Below are positions 11,590 through 21,800 of a stretch of DNA of 64,000 nucleotides, piece after piece. The DNA lies in the NCBI GenBank assembly GCA_037893245.1, contig JBAIAA010000107.1, positions 124,001 to 188,000 of the forward strand. Reading direction: 5' to 3'. Numbering within the stretch: the stretch's first letter is position 1; every line of letters begins with the position of its first letter. The stretch comes from Crossaster papposus. Its lineage: Eukaryota; Echinodermata; Asteroidea; Velatida; Solasteridae. The position numbers and the translations under genes are program-made. The notes below the pieces were generated by a model. It had not been told where the DNA came from. It worked only from the letters and a program-made list of their open reading frames with translations, and made no database searches.

Positions 11590-11962
11590 GCTGAAAAGCA
11601 CCCTTTCAAATATTTTAAAGGAGACTAAGGAACAATAGTTTAACAATTTAAACGTCAAGAAATTACTAGACGCAGCTGATAATCCTCGGCTGTATAAATT
11701 CAACGGAAACAATGGAACTAGGGTGTCGAATAGGCCTAATCACTAAAGTGTGATACCACAATATAGCACGTCCACGAAGCATGCTTGGCAACATTGACAT
11801 ATACTCATGTGCACCGCGTGTATGCATACATGTTGTGTATACCCATCCTCCGCAGCGCTAGCGGGTAGCTTTTGGCGTAAATACACTTCAACTGCAACAA
11901 CCAAGAAAACCTTGGCAGCGTATATACACGTCCTCCGCGGAATTAAACTGCTGTGCCCGACG
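11590..11962 (+). repeat. 5' part of a repeat interrupted by the CR1 LINE
   Basis: It matches 54190-54535 through ACGCAGCTGATAATCC, GAATAGGCCTAATCACT and CAACTGCAACAA. The 3' part resumes at about 16995-17113, after the LINE. This means the open frame seen upstream of 11990 belongs to the interrupted repeat, not to LINE ORF1. Confidence 0.7.
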
Positions 11963-11989
11963 AGTTTTCTATCAAAACTCGACACTAAG

Positions 11990-13825
11990 ATGCAGGATAT
12001 CGTGTCTAAATTCCAAGTGTCGCCGCCTATGTCATTGCGGTCAGTGCTAAGTAGTGATTTTACCATTGATGAATTGTTACAAGCGAGGATTGTGATTTTT
12101 GAAGCTGCGATGGAGAAGTACCGTGAAGACGTCCAAGATGGCGACGAAACGGGCGACTCGTCAAAAAAGCTAAGTACAGTTTTTTCACTTAAATCCCGTA
12201 GATCTAATCAAACAGCATCCGATGACATCAAGGACCTATGTCTGTATATTTTTGGTCATCGGAACACTTTTCCCATGTCTTGTCTTAGTTCAGCTTGTCA
12301 GATAAATTACAAGCAAACAATTACTACAGATCGGGACTTAACAGGTGTCACAACCCCCGATCAAGTCCCCGAACCCACCCCACAGGTCATTTATCAAGCC
12401 ATCATACAGGTCAAAAATGACATAAAATTACTTGATCAGAAATTTTCAGACCAATTTGCAACACTATCTGACCAGATTTCTCGATCTTCTTGTTCCCAAA
12501 GGGAAACAATAGACCACCTGAAGAAGGAATGTGACGCTCTCCATTCTACCATTGATATGCTGATGAGTCCTTCTCGTGAAGCCCATGATGATTCAGAACG
12601 CCCGCCGAGTGCTCTGAGCCGGAACCACCCATGGACGCCCACAAGTCTAGCCAGTCCAGCGAGCCACCGTACAGCGGATCTCAGTCCAGCGAGCCACTGT
12701 ACATTGGATGTCGGCCCAGCGGTTCTGGTACCGACAAGCAACCGCTTCGCTGCATTGGCGACAGAGGATCCCGTCATCACCGACTCCAGCACCGGTGATT
12801 CCCGGACCGAGGCCGAGTTGGTGATCGACACGTACTTCGAAGTCTTGCAGCTAAACGGCCAGCCTGACACCGAGGAGCAGGGATCCTCCCCAACCCCAAA
12901 CCATTTGCCCCATCCCTCAAAAACTAAAATGTCCTTAGCATTTGACGAGCAGCTGAATCAATACCGGAAAAAGCACAAGAAGCTGACCACTGCAAAGGAC
13001 AAACCGGCACCTAAAGTAAAACAATCACCAACGGAACACCACTGTGCAGATGTGCTTCTAATCGGTGACTCGATGATAAAACGGCTTCAGCCCAGGAGAT
13101 TGAGCAGGCAAAAGAAAGTGATGTGCCACACCATGCGTGGAGCAAAAATCCAAGATCTTGCTCCCCACGTCATACAGCTGTCGACCAAGCACGACGTATC
13201 TCGGGTAATTCTCCATGTTGGGACCAACAACACATCCGACAACCCGGAGACTATTGCCGCTCAGATCACCTCCCTCGGCGAGTCACTACAACCAAGATCA
13301 GTGACAATATCTTCGATCATACACCGTAAAAACCAAACGGTGCCACAGTGCAAGAGAGTAGATGATTCCAATAATCTGCTCAAGTCCATAGCAAAGCGAA
13401 ATAACTGGGGCTTCATTGACAACGGTAACATAAACTCAAACCACCTTGTGTCGGACGGTGTGCACCTCGACTCGGCAGGAGTGCGCCTACTTGCCACGAA
13501 CATTATCCAACACATCAAAGGACCACCAAAGACCTTTGATAGTCGCATTCCACATCAGAAAACCCCTTTCGGTCAGAGTTTGTACTCTGATGTCCTGACG
13601 AAGCGGACTACAGCGACCCGTGATGTTCCGACGGGTTTTCTAATGGCCAACCAGTATTACCCGCATCCCCATCAGAAACGGCACCAAATCAACCTCAATC
13701 AACGACGGCAGCCAGTATCCCAGACCAGAGCACCCGCCCCGACACATTATCGAGGCCAGGAGTGGAACCAACATCTGAAAATGGTCAGGGAGCTGCTCAA
13801 CCCACAAGGCAAGGTTCTAAAATAG
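11990..13825 (+). CDS. LINE ORF1 protein with SGNH/GDSL esterase domain
   Basis: The 611-aa frame starts at MQDIVSKFQ. I chose this ATG because the longer frame from 11807 runs into the interrupted host repeat. Residues about 150-190 look coiled-coil. A Ser/Pro-rich linker follows, then an SGNH hydrolase fold at about 353-510: GDS motif at residue 359 (GDSMIKR), GTNN at 411 and DGVHLD at 489 supplying the likely Asp/His. Esterase-type ORF1 proteins are known in the CR1 group of LINEs; their role is thought to be in RNP formation or membrane/lipid contact. The last 64 nt overlap ORF2 in another frame, so ORF2 probably depends on reinitiation or a similar mechanism. Confidence 0.85.
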   Translation: MQDIVSKFQVSPPMSLRSVLSSDFTIDELLQARIVIFEAAMEKYREDVQDGDETGDSSKKLSTVFSLKSRRSNQTASDDIKDLCLYIFGHRNTFPMSCLSSACQINYKQTITTDRDLTGVTTPDQVPEPTPQVIYQAIIQVKNDIKLLDQKFSDQFATLSDQISRSSCSQRETIDHLKKECDALHSTIDMLMSPSREAHDDSERPPSALSRNHPWTPTSLASPASHRTADLSPASHCTLDVGPAVLVPTSNRFAALATEDPVITDSSTGDSRTEAELVIDTYFEVLQLNGQPDTEEQGSSPTPNHLPHPSKTKMSLAFDEQLNQYRKKHKKLTTAKDKPAPKVKQSPTEHHCADVLLIGDSMIKRLQPRRLSRQKKVMCHTMRGAKIQDLAPHVIQLSTKHDVSRVILHVGTNNTSDNPETIAAQITSLGESLQPRSVTISSIIHRKNQTVPQCKRVDDSNNLLKSIAKRNNWGFIDNGNINSNHLVSDGVHLDSAGVRLLATNIIQHIKGPPKTFDSRIPHQKTPFGQSLYSDVLTKRTTATRDVPTGFLMANQYYPHPHQKRHQINLNQRRQPVSQTRAPAPTHYRGQEWNQHLKMVRELLNPQGKVLK

Positions 13826-16683
13826 ACATAACAGATGGTATTATCTGCAATCAAAGTTCCGAGGGTTTCTCATTCGCCCATCTTAATGTAAGAAGCCTCA
13901 TAAACAAATTTGACCATTTTAAGATTGTAATGTCTAAAAATCCATTCGACATCATCTGTCTAAACGAAACTTTTTGCGACGCCTCAATCTCTGATGACGA
14001 AATAACTCTACCAAATTATTCTATTGTCAGAAAAGACAGGAACCGACATGGTGGCGGTGTTGCAATTTACATTCGAGATACCCTAATGTTCTCTCGTCGT
14101 GAAGATCTCGAAATATATGATGTCGAGTGTATATGGGTTGAAATTAAGTGCAAACAAAGACAGCCTGTGCTTATCAGTTCTATTTATAGGCCTCCTTCAA
14201 GCTCTGTCGAATTTATGGGAAAACTGAGTGATATCCTTAATAAGGCCTCGTGTGAATGTAAAGAAATTATTACAACTGGGGACTTTAATTGTGATGTTTC
14301 AGATGAATACGATAGTATGCAATCAAATCCAATTATTTCTTGCTTTAGTTTGTTCCAAATGGCGCAACTCATACATGACCCAACACGTGTCACTGAATCT
14401 ACTAAAACTACCATCGATCTCATTTTTAGTTCCCACCCAGAGCTCATAAAGGACTGTGGTGTTTTACCAGTCCTAATCAGTGATCATTATCTTGTTTATG
14501 GGCTACACAGTTGGAAAACACCAAAAATGAAAGGTCGTTCAATAAATTTTCGATGTCTAAAAAATATAGACAGTGATGCATTTACGGACGATCTCCGTAA
14601 TGCACCATGGCAAGATGTTTTTGGTTGTTATGATGTGGATAATGCATGGTCTATATGGTACTCCATATTTATGAGTATTATTAACCTCCATGCGCCAGTC
14701 AAAACCAAACGCATTCGGGGTGCCTCAGTTCCGTGGCTCGATAGCGAAATTCTTAAACTTATGCGGCAGCGCGATCGTGTACACAAAATTGCAAAGCACA
14801 CAGGCTTACAAATTCATTGGGATTCATACAAAAACCTGCGGAACAATGTTACTAATAAAATCCGCAGTAAAAAGAGTAATTACTACACATCCGCCATAGA
14901 AGAAAATAAAAGCAACTCTTCTATGCTGTGGAAAACTCTGAAGGAGGTACTCCCTAAGAAACAAATAACTGTACCAAATTCGATTACTTCCCCAAATGGG
15001 GAAAATATTGACAATATCGCCGACATTGCTGATACATTAAATGAACACTTTTCAACAATCGGCAAGCGTACTGCTGGAAATTACCCTTTGCGTGAACTTG
15101 AAATAGATGACAATACTGACGCCTCTATATTTGATTCTGTTGATGAAGATTGCGTAGTACCTAACATTACAGAAGAGTTTGTTCGAAAGCAAATATCATC
15201 TATGTCGGTTGGGAAAGCAACAGGTCCGGATGGAATTAGTGTTAAAATGATTAAAATTGCTTCACCTTATATCATTAAATCTTTAACTCATATTGTTAAC
15301 CTGTCTATAAGATGTGAGCGATACCCTAAAGATTGGAAACATGCTTTAGTAACACCAATTCACAAGGGAGGAGATAAATGTAGTACAGGTAACTATCGTC
15401 CAATTTCTATACTGCCAATTATCTCTAAGATTTTAGAAAGATGGGTGCACTCATCGGTATATAGATATCTTGATGAAAACAATCTGATTCCTAGTTGCCA
15501 GTCGGGATTTAGACCCCTGCACTCAACTGAAAGCACCCTACATGACTTAACAAACAAGTGTTTTGCGGCCATGGAGAATGGACAAGTTACAGGCAGTGTG
15601 TTTATAGACCTCAGTAAAGCATTTGATTGTGTTGATCATGAAATCTTACTAAAGAAACTAGAAAGGATGAACGTGTCATCTTCTGTAACAAATTGGTTTA
15701 AGTCGTACCTAAGTGAACGTAGTCAGTCTGTGAATATTGGCGGCACCATATCAAAGGTCCTGTCCGTAAACACTGGTGTTCCACAGGGGTCGATACTAGG
15801 TCCACTTTTATTCATTGTTTATACTAGTGACCTTCCATTTTGTATTGCCCCAAACTGCAACTTATTTATGTATGCAGATGACTCAACATTAACGTGTAGC
15901 TCCTCCAACATTAATATAATAGAAAGTAGCTTAAATACAGCTCTTACTAGTTTTCACAACTGGTGCGGAAGAAACAAGCTAGCTTTAAATGCCACCAAAA
16001 CCAAATGCATGCTTATTGGTACTAGGCAGAAAATATCTAATGTTAATTTAAATGTATGCATTGCTGGTAGTCGTATTGAAAATGTGAAGTCATATAAATG
16101 TTTGGGTGTAATTATTGATGAAGCATTAAGTTGGGGCCCACATGTCGAATACGTAAGAAAAAATGTGGTGTCTAAATTAGGTATAAGAAGAATCCGTGAT
16201 TGTATTCCTCAGCACAGCTTGCACACACTATTTGTAAGTCTAATTATGCCAACATTAGAGTATTGTTGTACTGTGTGGGGAGGAAGGTACATATCTCACG
16301 ATAATATTTTAAACAAATGTCTCAAAAGAGCCGCGCGGATAATCCTTAAATGTACCTTCCTCACCCCTTCAGAGGATATGTTTGCTCGTCTTAATTGGAC
16401 CCCTTTTTCAAAAAGAGTCAAGTCAAAAAAGGCTATTCTTGTCTTCAAAAGTATCAACAAAATGACTCCTTTGTACATGACAAATATTTTCAAACCACTT
16501 ACAGTAATTCGCGAAACAAGGCAATCAACCCACACGGCACTGAAAGTTCCTTTCGCCAAAAAAGAATGCTACGCCACAAGTTTCGCTGTGAGTGGTGCAA
16601 ATATTTGGAATAATCTGCCCGAACAATTGCGAACATTGGACTCATTAAGCACATTTAAATCAGAACTCCGACATGCCATCTGA
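13762..16683 (+). CDS. LINE ORF2 polyprotein: APE endonuclease and reverse transcriptase
   Basis: The 973-aa frame has no internal stop. The AP-like endonuclease is at about 37-245: N in LNVRS near 41, E69 (NETF), GDFN at 173 and SDH at 240, the metal-binding and catalytic positions of the family. Reverse transcriptase starts at about 484 (GKATGPDG), with later motifs including FIDLSKAFD, GVPQGSILGP and the catalytic YADD at 704-707. The C-terminal segment ends with the CR1-typical WNNLPEQLR. The enzyme nicks target DNA and copies the element RNA in place. All visible key residues are intact. The start at 13762 overlaps ORF1 by 64 nt; a later start is possible. Confidence 0.93.
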   Translation: MEPTSENGQGAAQPTRQGSKIDITDGIICNQSSEGFSFAHLNVRSLINKFDHFKIVMSKNPFDIICLNETFCDASISDDEITLPNYSIVRKDRNRHGGGVAIYIRDTLMFSRREDLEIYDVECIWVEIKCKQRQPVLISSIYRPPSSSVEFMGKLSDILNKASCECKEIITTGDFNCDVSDEYDSMQSNPIISCFSLFQMAQLIHDPTRVTESTKTTIDLIFSSHPELIKDCGVLPVLISDHYLVYGLHSWKTPKMKGRSINFRCLKNIDSDAFTDDLRNAPWQDVFGCYDVDNAWSIWYSIFMSIINLHAPVKTKRIRGASVPWLDSEILKLMRQRDRVHKIAKHTGLQIHWDSYKNLRNNVTNKIRSKKSNYYTSAIEENKSNSSMLWKTLKEVLPKKQITVPNSITSPNGENIDNIADIADTLNEHFSTIGKRTAGNYPLRELEIDDNTDASIFDSVDEDCVVPNITEEFVRKQISSMSVGKATGPDGISVKMIKIASPYIIKSLTHIVNLSIRCERYPKDWKHALVTPIHKGGDKCSTGNYRPISILPIISKILERWVHSSVYRYLDENNLIPSCQSGFRPLHSTESTLHDLTNKCFAAMENGQVTGSVFIDLSKAFDCVDHEILLKKLERMNVSSSVTNWFKSYLSERSQSVNIGGTISKVLSVNTGVPQGSILGPLLFIVYTSDLPFCIAPNCNLFMYADDSTLTCSSSNINIIESSLNTALTSFHNWCGRNKLALNATKTKCMLIGTRQKISNVNLNVCIAGSRIENVKSYKCLGVIIDEALSWGPHVEYVRKNVVSKLGIRRIRDCIPQHSLHTLFVSLIMPTLEYCCTVWGGRYISHDNILNKCLKRAARIILKCTFLTPSEDMFARLNWTPFSKRVKSKKAILVFKSINKMTPLYMTNIFKPLTVIRETRQSTHTALKVPFAKKECYATSFAVSGANIWNNLPEQLRTLDSLSTFKSELRHAI

Positions 16684-16994
16684 GTGTTAGATATTATGCC
16701 AATTGCGCTGATCTACGGAGTTAGAACTTGGTTGCCACTATAATGTGGAGCCGGATAGGAATTTCCCCTTCTTATTTTTCACCTAAAAGGTTTTTTTATT
16801 TTGCGGGTTTTCGCCTATCTCGTAAATCAGAGTTAGTATTAATGTTTAGAATTCCTGTAATATCCTTGTTTTTATAATATGTACTGTTATTTTATTTGAT
16901 GATGTATGCAGGGCCCCAATGAAAACCAGTTTTAAACTGTTTGGGCACACCCTGGGTAAAGAAATGGAATAAATAAATAAATAAATAAATAAAA

Positions 16995-17113
16995 CACGTC
17001 ATCCGTGGATAGTAAACAATTTGTTGGGGCTTTGCTCGGGATGTGTTTATTTGTCATCCGTTTTAAATCTCAGAAAAATTGTGTGTGTATATATGTCAAC
17101 CGGCGCAAACTGG
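16995..17113 (+). repeat. 3' part of the LINE-interrupted repeat with TTAA-type end
   Basis: Matches 54541-54656 over CATCCGTGGATAGTA. It ends with the GCGCAAACTGG terminus followed by TTAA (17114-17117), the same end as the TTAA MITE family at 37110, 49943 and 58610. Confidence 0.65.
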
Positions 17114-17289
17114 TTAAGCCCAAGACTAATTTCTTTGCAGATTTCTGTGCACATTTCTGCGATGTCAGCACATAAAGGTACCTTTTTATCATACATTAAT
17201 CGCAAAGATTGTTTTCTTCGGCAAGATTAGGTGATCATACATGGTATAGCTTTGTCCAGGGTACAGGTAAACTCGGCCCCTACCCTACT

Positions 17290-17857
17290 AGAAAAATCAG
17301 TCATCATGATGACTGAATTTGGTCATCGTTTGCAAAAGAGGCATCAGAGGCATCAGAGGCATCAAAAGGGCAGCATTTGGAACCCTCAAATAAAGAAACA
17401 AATAGGGATTTAAAGTCATCAACAGTCATCACAATGATGACTATTTGATGAAACATGCACCAAATAGTCATCATTTGTGATCAGGCATCACTACCGATGA
17501 CTCTTTGATGCCTGATCACAAAGAGTCATCAGTAATCGGGCATCATCAAACAGTCATCAGGAACCAAACAGGCATCAAAGAGGCATCAAACGGTCATCAA
17601 ATGTGATCAGGCATCAAAACAGTCATCAAATGTGACCAGGCATCAAAACAGTCATCAAAACAGTCATCAAAACAGTCATCAAAACAGTCATCAAAACAGT
17701 CATCATAATGTTGGGATCAGGCATCAAAACAGTCATCAAACAGTCATCAGTTGGGATCAAACAGGCATCAAACAGTCATCGGTTGGGATCCGGCATCACA
17801 GAGTCATCAAACAGTCATCAGATATGATCCGGCATCAAACAGGCATCAAAGAGTAAT
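17290..17857 (+). repeat. Left subterminal repeat array of the CACTA element
   Basis: Dozens of heptamers of two types, GTCATCA and GGCATCA, separated mostly by AAA, AAACA or GAT-type spacers. A section at 17640-17705 repeats AAACAGTCATC every 11 bp. Such arrays are the binding sites of the accessory protein TNPA in plant En/Spm. The frames here (17231-17413, 17632-17856) are translated repeat. Confidence 0.85.
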
Positions 17858-18815
17858 TAATTATGCAAAAAAAAAAAAAAAAACCCATAAAAGCACAATA
17901 ATTCACTCCAAATGCATCATATTGAAATACAAATGCAACCCTGGTTGCTTCCTTTATTCTACTGTTGCGTTAGAAAGTTTAAGCTCAATCGGTCAAATCG
18001 GTCAAGCGGTTCAAACATGGTTTTCGACTCATGAGGTAAAAACTAATTGTTTTACTCATTTCTCAAAAACTACAGCACCTCAGCCAGTAATATTTCAAGG
18101 GAAGCTTTCTGTCATCATTATCTTTAAACCTTGTAAGTTTAATGTGAATCTGTGAGCTTTTCTGTTTTGTGTTTTACCAGAAGTATAGAGACCCTTTCAA
18201 ATATTTTAGTGGAAAAATATTTCTTTCTCGAAAACTACGTTTCTCACAATGTTTTATACTATCAAAAGCTCTCCATTGATCGTTAACAAGTAAGTTTTTA
18301 TGCTAACAGTGATTACCAATAGTGTCCAGTGCGGATACTGGTCTTTGAAATTTACCAAAAGTATGGACTCCCTAGTTAGTTACAGTTGGCAAGTTACAGG
18401 CATTGTACTTCAATGTCTACTCAGCCTTAGAGTTACCGGTAGATGAACGCCTGGCATTATAACAGGCACTGTTGATGATCCGGACGACATCAGTCTTCTT
18501 CAGAGGTTGGATGTTGTTTTCAATCGCAAATTTAGAGATGAAACCTTGAAAAGAAATAAATATGAAAGAAATCTATTGAGCAAACATTTTAAAAGCACTA
18601 AATATCTGCATCCGTGTTTTATCTGTCATGGCAAAATTGATGTATGTTGTGTAGCCGCCATGTGGTTTTTGGAGATTGCTAAACTAGAACTACCCAGTAA
18701 TTGCATGGGACTCACATGACAATATATCAAGTATTTTTGTACTCAAAAGTGCAAAGAAAAATAATTGCCCAGGCATGAGCTAAGGGGATGTAAGTGTACT
18801 CCAGATATCAAACAG
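17858..18815. other. CACTA interior, left side, no confirmed gene
   Basis: An A tract at about 17867-17883 is followed by AT-rich sequence. The frame at 18507-18719 (+) starts MDVVFNRKFRDETLKR and has no recognisable domain or clear splice context. This segment holds the 3' side of the BEN gene, whose stop codon is at 18816-18818. Confidence 0.4.
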
Positions 18816-21800
18816 TTACATACTTTTAACAGCTTGAACAGCACTCTCTGGTAGGGCCTCTCGGCTGTCATCTTTGCCCCTCTGACCCTTGCAACACGAC
18901 TTGGAAAGTTGTTTCCTGGAGAACAGTGTCAAAAGGAGATTCCTCACAACGACCTTAAGTCCCTTCGTATCCTTTTCACCCAGTGATGCCTTCACTGCAT
19001 CCTGTTGTTTAGCAGTGACATACACGCCTGGATACAGTTCCACTTTTTGAATGCCACAGCTCTAATGAAGGATCAAAATAAAGAAAAGAAAAATTGAAGT
19101 TACACCTACAAAACTTCATTTTCAATTTGCACAAAGAAAAATTGATGGAACAAGGATTCGGTCCCAAGAGGTTTAAGTCCTTGTTTAGTCAAATTTTATT
19201 TCCACAATTGCCAAATTCATTTAAAAATATTCCCAGTCAGTTTAAATTATTGTTGCCTGTCAAACAAATACAATGACAATTTATCATTTACTGTTATATC
19301 AGTAGATCCTTCGGTTGGTTTAGAACTTGTTTTTTTCCATTGTTTAATGGGTATGACCCCCCATTATAAAGCAAATCAAGAGTTTTGGATTGTGACTGGC
19401 AACCCAGACCAATCAAAGGTGCTATTTGGGAGGACGAAACTGCAGGCCTGGAAACCTCAGGTGGTAGAGTGCTGGTACGGTAAAACACATTTAAAGTTAA
19501 AAATTCCTTTCAAAATTGTCCAACTTTTTTCTGTCCAAACATTTTCAGATGAAATGGTAAATTCTGAAGAAAAAAAAAAAAAAAATGTTGGTATGGGGGT
19601 CTGCCGCTCTTCAGTTGAAATCAACGGTACTGTGTTGCTCTCAGATTCATAAGAACTGGTTTCAAACAAAAGTTTGGGAAAAATAATACCTGAAAAAACA
19701 AATTGATAAAAAAATACGTACATCAGTTTCCTTACACCACTGCCATTCGGGGGTCAAGCTCGGTGCTTCCTCAGTCACCTCCCGTCTTCTGTTGTCCATT
19801 GATGTGGATGCCTCAGACGGTGGCTTGGGGTCTGCTGGAGGTGTGGGCTTGGGGTCTGCTGGAGGTGTGGGCTTGGGGTCTGCTGGAGGTGTGGACAGGT
19901 CCGTCGGTGGTGCAGAGGACACTGTTGTGGGCTGAATAAAAAAGAAAGATACATGTATAATCAGATCATTCAGTGTTGAATTCATCCGATTTGCCCACTT
20001 ACAAAGTAGTGAGGAATAACAGTCTAGAAATTGTCTGTCTTCATCTGCCAAATAACCTTACATACATTTTCATGTTTATTTTGGTTTTTATAATCTAACA
20101 AGTAGAAAACAACGGCTCTGGGCTGAGTGCATCGAGGTACAGCTTGACTGAAGTCGACTGAAAAATACTAAAAACCAAGTTTTTCAACTGTTGTCTTTAA
20201 GTACATGAATATCAAACATACCATAGCATCAGCCCCCGTTTCCTCCAAGAAGCAGACTAAATTCTTCATGAATTTTACCTTCCTTGGTGTCACATCTGAA
20301 AGTAATCAAAATTAACATCTGAGAGGTAAAAATATACCAAAAGAAAACATACCAATGTCATTGCAAGAAGATGTCAATGCAGAGATTGTACTGCAGCACA
20401 TGTATTATGGGTTTGGGAGATATTACCATATCCATATGCAACAAATTACTTTTATGCTCATGCAGGCCAACTTTGCAAAAAATTGTTAGTAAGGATGTGT
20501 TGATTGTAGTCCACACCCCAGATAAATAGAAGACCCAGTCACTCACTGACTGAACAGAATACTTAGATGTGAAACTGATGGGAATCCCTGTGCCATTTGT
20601 CTGAGGCATAGAAGGCCCATGTAGCATCTCTGGGGTCGCATCATTTAGATGGCATGGAGGGACCGTGTGCTGGTACATGTACAGTTTATATTAATTTAAA
20701 GAACCCAACTGCACGTATCGTGAAAGAGGGGATTACGTATACCCCCAGCATCTCTGGTTGGCAGCAAGATGTGCTGCAGTGCTTTGTATATCTACGAAAA
20801 AGCACTCTATAAATATGTATACACATGTAATTATTATTAATACATGCTTACTCAGAGCAGGCCCAGGGCTTGACTTGTTCTCTCCCAACATTTCCTGAAG
20901 CTGCATGTTTCTCTCCTTGGACTCGGCCAGCTCATTCTTCAGCTCGGCTATCTGTCTCCGCAGATCTACATTCTCTGCCAGGCATTCCTGGTAGGCCTGG
21001 TACGAGTCGTTTCTCCCCAGGAGCTGGGTAAAATACCCATCAGGCCGGTACTCGGGGAACATGTACGATGGGTATGTGGGCGTTGGCTGCGGAAGTGCAG
21101 ACCAATTTGTGTAATTGTTCTGCAAATACACATATGTAAGGAAAAAATCATACAGGTTAGTAGATCAAGAGTAATAAACATTAAAGACACCCACATCAGA
21201 TTAAACAAGTTGACAGCTTGATGATCATCTTCCCTACCTGTGGTGGTTGTTGTTGTTGTGGCAGTGGTGGGGTGGTGACTCTTGGCACTAGCAAGTTCTC
21301 TGAGGTTGGGCGAAAGGCAGAGGCAGTAGCCTGCTCATCGCTGCAGGGAAGCTGTATGAATGCAATACACATACACATGAAAACAAAACTGATATGTGAA
21401 AGCCTCAGCAAGGTTACACTTTCAAAAGGTATTTTTTTAAAAGCTGGCTATAACAAGTTTCCCTCTTGATAGTGGACAGCTTGAAGCTAGGCTCTAATAT
21501 AATATGTGAAAATGTTATTTTTATTTTATATGGTAACACATGTTTGACAAGAATAAAATTGTATGGGGGAAAAAGTTGAAAGCTGGATTTCGGAGATTCT
21601 GACAAACAAAGGTCACGATGACGTCACTCGTTAGACTGAGTACTGTCTGACCCCTGCACTCATCCCGAAACTTTGCCATGCAGCAAGCAACTAGACGTCT
21701 GGGTACGCACTCTTTGTGAATTCTAACATATGGCGTATTCGGGTCATTGCATACATTATATGATACCCATCAAATTGTTCTTATCGCATCAGCTGCTTGC

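Larger units (their letters stand above)
11963..16994 (+). mobile_element. Full-length CR1-type LINE, about 5.0 kb
   Basis: Contains ORF1 (esterase type), an overlapping ORF2 (APE endonuclease plus reverse transcriptase), a 3' UTR of about 290 bp and an (AAATA)n tail at about 16966-16994. Boundaries come from comparison with the uninterrupted copy at 54190-54656: left homology stops at 11962 and resumes at about 16995. No clear long target duplication is visible, as is usual for CR1. Neither ORF has a stop or frameshift, so the insertion is likely recent and could be competent for retrotransposition (inference). Confidence 0.85.

Noticed and set aside
11807..11989. N-terminal extension of LINE ORF1
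   Set aside because: This part matches the interrupted host repeat (copy at 54190-54535), so the longer frame is fortuitous.
17231..17856. Array of short repeats with spacers, considered as CRISPR
   Set aside because: The units are 7 bp and spacers irregular, inside the ends of a eukaryotic DNA transposon. This is a subterminal repeat array.
20558..20670. Open minus-strand segment (QHTVPPCHLNDATPEM...) with an acceptor-like CAG, considered as an extra exon of the BEN gene
   Set aside because: It would start in phase 0 after an exon ending in phase 1, breaking the frame. Direct joining of 20852 to 20295 keeps all phases.
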